From Gemmata massiliana (GTDB lineage Bacteria > Planctomycetota > Planctomycetia > Gemmatales > Gemmataceae), in assembly GCF_901538265.1 (NCBI RefSeq), contig NZ_LR593886.1:9755738-9819737 (forward strand): a DNA stretch of 64,000 nt. The letters are read 5' to 3'. The stretch's first letter is position 1; each line of letters starts with the position of its first letter. The notes beneath the pieces were generated by a model that saw only the letters and a program-made list of their open reading frames with translations, did not search any database and was not told where the DNA came from. A program made the position numbers and the translations under genes. Positions 1-7,211 of the stretch are shown here, piece by piece.

Positions 1-2
1 AC

Positions 3-1394
3 AAGATCAAAAACGTTGGCGGCGTGTATTCCTGTTCCTGCCCCGCGTGGCTCAATCAAAACGCGCCGAGTAACGCGCGCACGTGCAAACACATCCGCAA
101 ACTCCGCGGCGATGCGGTCGAAGAACTGCGCCTCGCGAGCGCGGGCGAACTGCTACCTCCCAAACCCAAGGGGGCGGAAGACAAGAAAGAGCTGCCGCTG
201 CTCCAGGGCGAGCCCTGGGACGAGAAGCAAGACCTCACCGGTTGGTGGATGAGCGAAAAGCTCGACGGCGTGCGGGCGTACTGGGACGGCAAGCAGTTCC
301 TCTCGCGCGGGTACAACATCTACTACGCCCCGGACTGGTTCACCGCGGGACTGCCCAATCACCCGCTCGACGGCGAACTGTGGATCGCGCGCAAGAAGTT
401 CCAGCCCGCCACCGATATCGCAAAAAGCCAGGGAACGCCGGACCGCTGGAAAGATCTCCGGTACCTCGTTTTTGACGCGCCCGATGCCTCCGGTCCATTC
501 GAGGACCGGGTGAAGTTCCTGAGTACCGCTGCGCCCACCTGGAAGAACCAGTTCACGTCCCTGGTCGAGCACATCGCTTGTACCGGGAACGACCACGTCC
601 GGGCCGAACTTGAGAGAGTGACCGGGCTCGGTGGCGAGGGGCTGATGCTCCGCAAGCCTGGTTCCCTTTACGAGCGCGTGCGTTCCTCAACGATCCTGAA
701 GGTCAAAAAGTTCCTCGACATGGAAGTGGTCGTAACGGACTACGAACCGGGTGAGGGGCGGCACGCCGGGCGCGTGGGGGCACTGTGGGTGCGCCTGAGT
801 ACCGGCGTCACGTGCAAAGTGGGTACGGGGCTCAAAGACAAGGACCGCGACAATCCGCCCGCAAAGGGAAGCATTATCACTGTGAAGTATCAGGAGCTGA
901 CCGACGACGGCGCGCTGCGGTTCCCCGTGTACGTTGGTCCGCGTCCAGATGGGTATCCCAACGCCGTACCGCCCACGCGGAAAAAAGAAACGTTCGCTCC
1001 CGTTCCGGAACCGGTGAAAATCGGGAAAGCAACCGTTGCAGTGGTGCCTCCTGCGCCCGTGGTCGCCGCCGTAACACCGCCGAAACCGACAGAAGCCCCG
1101 AAACCCAAGTCCGAACCCAAACCCGTTCCTGCTTCTCCCCCAACTCCAACTGGAGGATCGACGATGGATACGACGACCAAACGGTATTTCGAGTTCGTGG
1201 ACGGTTCGTCCAACAAGTTCTGGGAAGTTTGGACCGAGGGCACCGACGTCGTCACGCAGTGGGGCAAGATCGGCACCCCCGGCCGCGAGACGCGCAAGGA
1301 GTTCTCAGACGCCGCCAAAACCCAGAAGGAGTACGACAAGCTCGTCGCCGAAAAGACCGGTAAGGGTTACTCGGAAAAGCCGCGCCCAGCGTAA
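3..1394 (+). CDS. SWIM zinc finger / ATP-dependent DNA ligase / WGR fusion (5' end cut off)
   Basis: The reading frame is open from the first bases, so the true start lies upstream of the window. The visible part begins with a SWIM-like zinc motif (CSC, then CKH about 16 residues later). A nucleotidyltransferase ligase core follows. Its motif I is SEKLDG, with the adenylated lysine codon at 258-260. Further ligase motifs are DGELW, EGLMLRKPGS and ILKVKKF, and then an OB-fold region. A Pro/Lys-rich linker leads to a C-terminal WGR domain (YFEFVDGSSNKFWEVW... QWGKIGTPGR). Ligases of this type seal nicked DNA using ATP. SWIM and WGR domains usually bind nucleic acid or protein partners. I infer a repair ligase that is not the replicative NAD-dependent one. 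A hairpin at 1418-1445 may end the transcript. Confidence 0.88.
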   Translation, partial: KIKNVGGVYSCSCPAWLNQNAPSNARTCKHIRKLRGDAVEELRLASAGELLPPKPKGAEDKKELPLLQGEPWDEKQDLTGWWMSEKLDGVRAYWDGKQFLSRGYNIYYAPDWFTAGLPNHPLDGELWIARKKFQPATDIAKSQGTPDRWKDLRYLVFDAPDASGPFEDRVKFLSTAAPTWKNQFTSLVEHIACTGNDHVRAELERVTGLGGEGLMLRKPGSLYERVRSSTILKVKKFLDMEVVVTDYEPGEGRHAGRVGALWVRLSTGVTCKVGTGLKDKDRDNPPAKGSIITVKYQELTDDGALRFPVYVGPRPDGYPNAVPPTRKKETFAPVPEPVKIGKATVAVVPPAPVVAAVTPPKPTEAPKPKSEPKPVPASPPTPTGGSTMDTTTKRYFEFVDGSSNKFWEVWTEGTDVVTQWGKIGTPGRETRKEFSDAAKTQKEYDKLVAEKTGKGYSEKPRPA

Positions 1395-1814
1395 CAGAAA
1401 CCGCGCTCACGCTCCCACGGCCACCAGCTCACGAGCCGGTGGCCGGTTCCTTTCGTGGCACAATTCGGCGCGATTCAAAATTTGGGAATTCTGCGTTTTC
1501 ATGACTGTCGGAAGTACCGGCACGAAGACGCGCAAAAGAAATCCGGCGCGTTGACCAACCGTGCGCGCTGGCACTAAGAATAGTCTCGTCCCGTCACCGT
1601 TCGTTACTCGCGATCGTTGTTCGCCGTCCCCCGCGCGGTCCCCATCCCGCGCCGTTAGTTCGCACTCGCCCCCTCAGTTGGCCGGCTGATTCCGGCCGTG
1701 TTGCCTTATTTTCTTTGTCCGGCGCTCCCGGTCTCGTACCGCGACCGCCTCCCCGCGCGCACCGGGTGCCCCAACGCGCCACGGCCCCCGCGCGCACCGA
1801 AAGGAACGCACTGA
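1395..1814. other. 420-bp intergenic region between the ligase and RTX genes
   Basis: No credible gene is seen. It holds the terminator-like hairpin at 1418-1445 and a stretch that is somewhat AT-richer around 1459-1500. It presumably also holds the promoter and leader of the RTX gene starting at 1815. I cannot identify a confident promoter hexamer pair. Confidence 0.5.
1418..1445 (+). terminator. Hairpin after the ligase gene
   Basis: An 8-bp GC stem (CGGCCACC pairing with GGTGGCCG) sits 24 bp after the ligase stop. The sequence after it is only weakly T-rich, so it could be a terminator or simply an mRNA 3' stabiliser. Confidence 0.45.
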
Positions 1815-2972
1815 ATGTCCGCGACCGCTCGCACGCTCTCCCAGTTCCTGCCGAAGTTGAGCACCCTCGAACAGCGCGAAGTCCCTGCTGTACTCGCTAT
1901 TTTCAACACCTCGACCCTCACCGTTATTGGGGACGGAAACGCGAACAACATCGTCGTCTCCGCCGACGCTACGGGCAACTTGCAGGTAACCAACAACGGC
2001 GCGGCCGTTACCATCAACACCACCTTCGGGACCGCGAACAAGGCCAACCTGCAAACGGTCAACGTCGACGTGAAGGGCGGCGACGACACGATCAACTTGG
2101 ACCGCTCGCTGAACGTTCTCGACGCGAACGGCAAACTCGCTGCGGCCCCCAACGGCACTCTTTCAGGTGGTAACGGAAACGACCGCATCAGCTCCGGGAT
2201 CGGCGGCTTCGTGGGTGGGGTTGTTGGCAACGCGATCGTCGGCAACCTCGTGATGGACGGCGGGGCCGGTGACGATTTCCTCGATAGCGGATTCGGCAAC
2301 GACGTGATGCTCGGCGGGAGCGGGAACGACACACTCCGTTGGCTGCCCGGCACGCTCGTCGACACCTTCGACGGCGGGAGCGGGAACGACACTGCGGTCA
2401 TCGTCGGTAACGCCAATAACCAAGGTGATGCGTTCCGGCTCGATGCGGACCCGACCACGGGCGGCGCGCTGTTCCAGCGCACCAACCTCGTACCGTTCAA
2501 GATCGGCATCACGACCACAGAGAACGTGGTGATGCAAACGCAAAGCGGTGACGACACGATCACCGTGACTGCGCTGGCCGGCACCGGCGTGAAGACCGTG
2601 ACGATGGACGGCGGCGACGGGAACGACGTGCTCGACGGCTCGGCCGCCGACGTGAAACTTCAAATCATCGGTGGCGCCGGGGACGACAAGCTGATCGGCG
2701 GTCAGAAGGACGACATCCTGGTAGGCGGCGACGGGAACGATTCGCTGGTCGGTGGGAAGGGCACGGACGTACTCGACGGCGGCGCGGGGAACGACACCCT
2801 TGATGTGGGCACAAAAGACTGCAAGCAGGACGTGCTCATCGGTGGGAGCGGGGCCGATACATTCATCCGCCGGCAGGTGAACAAGTCCACCTCGCCGTCC
2901 CCGCAATTCGACGATGTGCTGCTCGACTTCAGCGCCACGGACGGTGACGTGACGAAGATCATGTTCGTGTAA
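1815..2972 (+). CDS. RTX-type calcium-binding repeat protein with LEPR-like N-terminus
   Basis: 385 residues. The N-terminus carries LSTLEQREVPAV, which resembles the LExR motif at the start of large planctomycete exported proteins. No ordinary Sec signal peptide is evident. The rest contains many glycine/aspartate nonapeptides of the haemolysin type, for example GGSGNDTL, GGDGNDVLDG, GGAGDDKLIGG and GGAGNDTLDV. They are densest from about residue 245 to 340 and would form a parallel beta-roll that binds calcium outside the cell. No enzymatic domain is visible, so it is most likely a surface or secreted structural protein. No type I secretion genes lie nearby. The stop is followed by a hairpin at 2981-3032 shared with the convergent VOC gene. 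Confidence 0.85.
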   Translation: MSATARTLSQFLPKLSTLEQREVPAVLAIFNTSTLTVIGDGNANNIVVSADATGNLQVTNNGAAVTINTTFGTANKANLQTVNVDVKGGDDTINLDRSLNVLDANGKLAAAPNGTLSGGNGNDRISSGIGGFVGGVVGNAIVGNLVMDGGAGDDFLDSGFGNDVMLGGSGNDTLRWLPGTLVDTFDGGSGNDTAVIVGNANNQGDAFRLDADPTTGGALFQRTNLVPFKIGITTTENVVMQTQSGDDTITVTALAGTGVKTVTMDGGDGNDVLDGSAADVKLQIIGGAGDDKLIGGQKDDILVGGDGNDSLVGGKGTDVLDGGAGNDTLDVGTKDCKQDVLIGGSGADTFIRRQVNKSTSPSPQFDDVLLDFSATDGDVTKIMFV

Positions 2973-2980
2973 TGCGCGAA

Positions 2981-3032
2981 GTCAGAGGGCAGAGATCAGA
3001 AGACAAAGCACGCCGTGTCTCTGCCCTCTGTC
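2981..3032. terminator. Inverted repeat of GTCAGAGG type between convergent genes
   Basis: GTCAGAGGGCAGAGA (2981-2995) pairs with TCTCTGCCCTCTGTC (3018-3032) with a single mismatch. It lies between the stop of the RTX gene and the stop of the VOC gene, so it could act as a bidirectional terminator. Its wording resembles the larger repeat at 42831-42975. Confidence 0.6.
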
Positions 3033-3041
3033 CGTGGGCAC

Positions 3042-3506
3042 TTAGGCGACGGCCTTTTTGCCGAACGGGTTCTGTTCGGCCCACGCTTTTTCGGCGGCCT
3101 CTTTCTGTTCGGCCGTGAGGGGGTGACTGAACGACCATGCGTGCCCGAACGGGTCCACGATTTGGCCGTACCGGTCGCCCCAGAACATGTCCGCGGCCGG
3201 CATCGTGACCGCGGCGCCGGCCTGTTGCGCCTTCTCAATGGCCGCATCGCAGTTCGGCACGCACCAGTGCAACGTGACCGGCGACGGGCCGGCCGGCGCA
3301 CGCGACACGCCCCCGCAGTATTCGGGGAAGTCGTCGCACAGGAACAGCGTCGCGTCGCCGATCTTGAGCGCCGCGTGCATCAGGCGCCCGTCCTCGGTGG
3401 GCATGCGGGCCAGTTCCACGGCGCCCAGAGCGGCCACATAGAACTCGATCGCCTTCGCACCGTTCTTCACCACCAAGTGCGGAATCAGACCATTCTTTTC
3501 GGACAT
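3042..3506 (-). CDS. VOC (glyoxalase/PhnB-like) family protein
   Basis: 154 residues. The fold signature is visible as two beta-alpha-beta-beta-beta modules: HLVVKNGAKAIEFYVAALGAVE near the start, with the second half ending in GDRYGQIVDPFGHAWSFSH. This is typical of the PhnB-like branch of the vicinal oxygen chelate superfamily. Members bind a metal in a cupped beta-sheet and include dioxygenases, isomerases and antibiotic-binding proteins. The substrate cannot be read from the sequence. The C-terminal tail (LTAEQKEAAEKAWAEQNPF) is alpha-helical and also typical of this branch. It is transcribed alone, divergently from the RNA-ligase-like gene. Confidence 0.85.
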   Translation of the reverse strand: MSEKNGLIPHLVVKNGAKAIEFYVAALGAVELARMPTEDGRLMHAALKIGDATLFLCDDFPEYCGGVSRAPAGPSPVTLHWCVPNCDAAIEKAQQAGAAVTMPAADMFWGDRYGQIVDPFGHAWSFSHPLTAEQKEAAEKAWAEQNPFGKKAVA

Positions 3507-3663
3507 CGTGAACCCCCTTGAGGAAAGGAACTGCGAGAATCTTGCCGCCCATACGGTGGCGGCGCAATGTCAGTTGCGTGCGATTTTTGATCGTGCGTTC
3601 ACGTAAACAATCGGACACCGGCCGGCCGGAAATGAACCTTTCTTGCAAAATCGGTGTCAGAAA

Positions 3664-3751
3664 ACCTACCCCTTCCTGAAAGCAAGGGAGCGCAACTATC
3701 GATCATCGGCTCCGGCTTTTCTCCCCTTCAGGGAGGGGGCAGGGGGTAGGT
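3664..3751. repeat. Imperfect inverted repeat ahead of the RNA-ligase gene
   Basis: The left arm starts ACCTACCCC (3664-3672) and runs on through TTCCTGAA. The right arm runs TTCAGGGAGGGGGC and ends GGGGTAGGT (3743-3751). The left arm reads as an internally shortened version of the reverse complement of the right arm. The element ends 8 bp before the start codon at 3760. It could be a dispersed hairpin element or a leader structure. Confidence 0.6.
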
Positions 3752-3759
3752 ATCTCATC

Positions 3760-4542
3760 ATGAACGCGATCCGCAAATACCCCCGCACGCGCCACCTGAT
3801 CGGCTCGCGCTTGCAACCGGGCGATGAAGATCTCGACGCGGTGCCCGTGTCCGAGTTGAGGGGCAAGTACGTCGTCATCGAAGAAAAGATGGACGGCGCC
3901 AATTGCGGGATCAGCTTCGGCCCGGACTACGCGCTTCGCTTGCAGAGCCGCGGGCACTACCTGACCGGCGGGCCGCGCGAGCGCCAGTTCGACCTCCTGA
4001 AGCAGTGGGCCGGGGCGATATCGGACCGGCTCCTCGACCGGTTGACGGACCGCTTCGTGATGTACGGCGAGTGGATGTACGCGAAACACACCGTTTACTA
4101 CGACGCGCTTCCGCACTTCTTCATGGAGTTCGACATCCTGGACACCGAAACGGGCGTGTTCCTCGACACCCCGCGCCGCGCGGAACTGCTGGCCGATTTG
4201 CCCGTGAAGCCGGTCAAGGTGCTGTTCGCGGGAGAATTCCCGGGTGAGGAGTACTTGCGGACGCTCGTCGGGCCATCGTACTTCGTTACCCCGAACGCCC
4301 CGACACAGATGCGTGAAGACGTCGCGCGCCTCGGCTGGGACGTAGAACGCGCCGTCCGCCAGACCGATCTCTCGGGCGTGATGGAGGGGTTGTACGTCAA
4401 AGTGGAAGAGAACGGTGCCGTCACCGAACGGTACAAATTCGTGCGCGCCGAATTCTTACAAACCGTTACCGCGGACGGTCACTGGCAGGACCGCCCGCTC
4501 GTCCCCAACCGACTCGCAGAGGGAGCGGAGTTGTTCGAGTGA
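3760..4542 (+). CDS. RNA-ligase-like nucleotidyltransferase
   Basis: 260 residues. The ligase motif I is EEKMDGAN with Lys43 as the predicted adenylated lysine. It is followed by a conserved YGEWMYAKHTVYY segment, FFMEFDILD (motif III type), EGLYVKVE (motif IV type) and ERYKFVR (motif V type). This order matches the PF09414 RNA-ligase family of T4 Rnl2/DRAQ-type enzymes, which seal RNA or nicked RNA-DNA ends using ATP. There is no OB-fold or zinc domain, so it is a minimal core. I chose ATG 3760 because the longer open frame runs through the inverted repeat just upstream. It ends at a perfect 24-bp hairpin at 4541-4602. Its substrate in the cell is unknown. Confidence 0.8.
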   Translation: MNAIRKYPRTRHLIGSRLQPGDEDLDAVPVSELRGKYVVIEEKMDGANCGISFGPDYALRLQSRGHYLTGGPRERQFDLLKQWAGAISDRLLDRLTDRFVMYGEWMYAKHTVYYDALPHFFMEFDILDTETGVFLDTPRRAELLADLPVKPVKVLFAGEFPGEEYLRTLVGPSYFVTPNAPTQMREDVARLGWDVERAVRQTDLSGVMEGLYVKVEENGAVTERYKFVRAEFLQTVTADGHWQDRPLVPNRLAEGAELFE

Positions 4543-4602
4543 TTTGAGATTGCGGATTGAAAACGCTACACTGTGCCAGTTTTCAATCCGCAATCTCAAA
4601 TC
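4541..4602. terminator. Perfect 24-bp inverted repeat between convergent genes
   Basis: The arms 4541-4564 and 4579-4602 are exact reverse complements, beginning GATTTGAGATTGCGG, with a 14-base loop. The left arm overlaps the stop codon of the RNA-ligase gene, and the other end is 22 bp from the DUF1501 stop. It is a strong candidate bidirectional terminator. Confidence 0.75.
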
Positions 4603-4623
4603 GACAATCAGCAATTCCACGTA

Positions 4624-6039
4624 TCAAGCAATCAATTTCTCCACCACTTCGCCGTGGACGTCGGTGAGCCGGAAGTCGCGGCCTTGAAGCCGGTAGGTCA
4701 ATTTCTCATGATTCAGTCCGAGTAAGTGAAGGATGGTCGCGTTCAGGTCGTGAACGTGAACATGGTCCTCTACCACGTTGAATCCGAGGTCGTCGGACTT
4801 GCCCAGCACTAGCCCCGGCTTCACGCCACCACCGGCCATCCACACGGAGTAACAGTTCGGGTGGTGGTCGCGTCCGTCGTTACCGCCCTGAACCATCGGC
4901 GTGCGCCCGAACTCGCCGCCCCAAACTACAAGCGTGTCCTTCAGCAGCCCGCGCTGCTTCAGATCCTTCACGAGTGCGGCGCTTGCCTTGTCGGTCTTGC
5001 CGCACTCGGATTTCAGCCCGTTCGTCAGCCCGCCGTGGTGGTCCCAGGCTTCGTGGAACAGTTGCACGAACCGCACACCGCGCTCGATCAGGCGCCGGGC
5101 GAGCAGGCAGTTGTTCGCGAAGCTCGGCTTCCCCGGCTCCGCGCCGTACATCGCGAGCGTTTCCTTCGTCTCCTTGCTCAGGTCCATGAGTTCCGGCGCG
5201 CTGCTCTGCATCCGCCCCGCCATCTCGTAGGCCGAGATGCGCGCAGCAATTTCCGGGTCGCCGACCACATCAAGGCGCTTCTTGTTTAGCGCATTGATCG
5301 CGTCGAGTGATTCCTTTTGCATCGCGGAATCGACACCAGTGGGGTTGCTCAGGAACAGCACCGGGTCGCCCGCGGAGCGGAACAGCGTACCGGCGTGACT
5401 CGACGGTAAGAACCCGCTCCCCCAACACGAGTTCCCGCCACTCGGCCCCTTGCTCCCGCTGCTGAACACCACGAACCCGGGCAGGTCTTTCGACTCGCTC
5501 CCCAAACCGTAGGTGACCCACGCGCCCGCACTTGGGCGCCCGAACTGCTGGTGCCCGGTGAGGGCCATGATTTGCGCCGGCGCGTGGTTGAACGCATCCG
5601 TGTTCATCGATTTCACGATGGCGATGTCGTCGACCACTTCGCCGAGGTGCGGGAGTAACTCACCGAGTTCGGTGCCGTTCTTGCCGAACTTCTTGAACTT
5701 GAACTTCGGCCCGAGCAGCTTCGAGTTCGGGTTAATGAACGCGGCCCGGTAGTTCCGGAGCAGGTCCGGCGGCGGGAGTGTGCCGTCGAACTTGGCGAGT
5801 TGCGGCTTGTTGTCGAACAGTTCCAGGTGACTCGGCGCGCCGCCCATGAACAGGTAAATGACACGCTTGGCCTTCGGCTCGTGGTGCGTCCGCGGTTTGG
5901 GAGCGTCGGTCGAGCGGGCCATGTCCGCCAGCGCGATCGCCCCGAGGCCAACACCACAATCCCGGAGGAACCACCGGCGGTTGAGCAACTGCTGCCGGGC
6001 CGCAAGCCCGTTTGCGTGCGAAGGGAAGGCGGACATCAC
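4624..6039 (-). CDS. DUF1501 family protein, Tat-exported
   Basis: 471 residues. The N-terminus has a twin-arginine signal ([17 protein letters not shown]). The body follows the DUF1501 pattern, which is related to the alkaline phosphatase/sulfatase fold: [13 protein letters not shown] near the start, [32 protein letters not shown] and [19 protein letters not shown]. In planctomycetes such proteins are almost always encoded beside DUF1549/DUF1553 proteins, but the reaction is not established. This is the last gene of a minus-strand operon. Its ATG overlaps the stop of the DUF1080 gene by 4 bp (6036-6039), which indicates translational coupling. Confidence 0.92.
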   Translation of the reverse strand: MMSAFPSHANGLAARQQLLNRRWFLRDCGVGLGAIALADMARSTDAPKPRTHHEPKAKRVIYLFMGGAPSHLELFDNKPQLAKFDGTLPPPDLLRNYRAAFINPNSKLLGPKFKFKKFGKNGTELGELLPHLGEVVDDIAIVKSMNTDAFNHAPAQIMALTGHQQFGRPSAGAWVTYGLGSESKDLPGFVVFSSGSKGPSGGNSCWGSGFLPSSHAGTLFRSAGDPVLFLSNPTGVDSAMQKESLDAINALNKKRLDVVGDPEIAARISAYEMAGRMQSSAPELMDLSKETKETLAMYGAEPGKPSFANNCLLARRLIERGVRFVQLFHEAWDHHGGLTNGLKSECGKTDKASAALVKDLKQRGLLKDTLVVWGGEFGRTPMVQGGNDGRDHHPNCYSVWMAGGGVKPGLVLGKSDDLGFNVVEDHVHVHDLNATILHLLGLNHEKLTYRLQGRDFRLTDVHGEVVEKLIA

Positions 6040-7148
6040 TTGTTCCCTTTCAATTCGTGGACGAACACGTTCATGAGTTCAAGGCCCTCGGTCGCCTTGA
6101 ACGCGATGGGAGCAACTCCCCGGGCCTTTTCGACTCGGAACGTCTGGCGCTGCCATGATCCTGGTTTCACCCCATTCGGGAGCGTGATAATAAGAGGGGC
6201 CCCGCCGACCGACACGACGCACTGAGCTTTTTCGGTGTTCTGCGGAACCTTCCAATCGAAGATCAGTTCCGCCGCACCGTACCGCTTCTCGGTCATGATG
6301 TCGGCCGTACCGGTACATTTCAGCACGGCCCCGGCGACCTTCCACTCGCCCTCTTTCGTCGACCACCCTTTCAGATCGGTGCCGTTGAACAACGAGACGT
6401 GCCCCTCCGCGACTTTTGCACACTCTTCGGGCTTCGGATTGGTGCTCGGGAGTTCCTTGATCTTGATGTTCTTGAAATGGCACTCCGCGCCTTCGCTCTC
6501 CAGTGCGAGGTAGCCCTTGCGCGGATTGCTCTTGCTCACGCCCGAAACTTCCTTGCCGTTCACGTGCAGTTTGATGGCGCCGTCGTTGGCGATGACCTTG
6601 TAGTGGTTCCACTCGCCGCCGCCCTTCACGCGATTCTCGCTCGGCAAGCAGCGCTCCATTCCCTTGCGGGTCGGGTGCGGACGGTCCGGCGTGCAGCGCG
6701 CACCGTGGATGCTGAAGATGTCGCCGTGGCTCGTTGCCCAGCCGTCCTTCGGGGCGTAGTTGATGAGCACCTGCACTTCGATTCCGCGCGTGTACTGCGT
6801 GCCCACGGCGGGGAGCGGGTCGCCCCACACAAACAGCCCGCTGTTCGCCATTTTCTCCTTCTCAATGTGCATCCAGTCGAAGTCCAACTCGAAATTCTCG
6901 TACTGTTTCTCGGTCCGGAGGAAGCCCGTGGGCGTACCGGTGGTGATGATCTCGTCGCCCTTCACGAAGAACGTGTCGGGGTGACAATTTACGTTCACCC
7001 AACCGTCGAGATTCTTGCCGTTGAACAGCGCCTTCACTTCGCCCTCATTGGGCGCAACAGCGGCCGGCGCCGGTTTGTCTTCGGCGGGTAGCAGTGACAC
7101 GCACGCAGCGAGAGCAGCGATCGTGAGCATTCTGTGGAGAGAGGTCAT
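6036..7148 (-). CDS. DUF1080 (3-keto-disaccharide hydrolase-like) secreted protein
   Basis: 370 residues. A signal peptide is followed by two DUF1080-like beta-sandwich domains. The first opens with [15 protein letters not shown] and contains [10 protein letters not shown] and [21 protein letters not shown]. The second starts at [24 protein letters not shown]1080 domains have a concanavalin-like fold, and some are 3-keto-glycoside hydrolases, so a carbohydrate role is likely. I chose ATG 7148 because it places the signal peptide ([18 protein letters not shown]) at the N-terminus; a start at 7208 would add an unlikely leader. It lies 63 bp after the DUF1549/1553 gene and overlaps the DUF1501 gene. 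Confidence 0.88.
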   Translation of the reverse strand: MTSLHRMLTIAALAACVSLLPAEDKPAPAAVAPNEGEVKALFNGKNLDGWVNVNCHPDTFFVKGDEIITTGTPTGFLRTEKQYENFELDFDWMHIEKEKMANSGLFVWGDPLPAVGTQYTRGIEVQVLINYAPKDGWATSHGDIFSIHGARCTPDRPHPTRKGMERCLPSENRVKGGGEWNHYKVIANDGAIKLHVNGKEVSGVSKSNPRKGYLALESEGAECHFKNIKIKELPSTNPKPEECAKVAEGHVSLFNGTDLKGWSTKEGEWKVAGAVLKCTGTADIMTEKRYGAAELIFDWKVPQNTEKAQCVVSVGGAPLIITLPNGVKPGSWQRQTFRVEKARGVAPIAFKATEGLELMNVFVHELKGNK

Positions 7149-7211
7149 ATCGTCCCTTGCCCTAGTGTTTCGTTCCCAGTTCCGAATTCCGCGTTCCGCA
7201 CTTCTCAAGCG

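Noticed and set aside
1706-2584. Minus-strand open frame across the RTX gene
   Set aside because: It is a shadow of the Gly/Asp repeats. The plus strand shows the typical RTX nonapeptides.
3643-3759. Upstream start for the RNA-ligase gene
   Set aside because: The extension runs through the inverted repeat and lacks similarity to the family. ATG 3760 gives the expected N-terminus.
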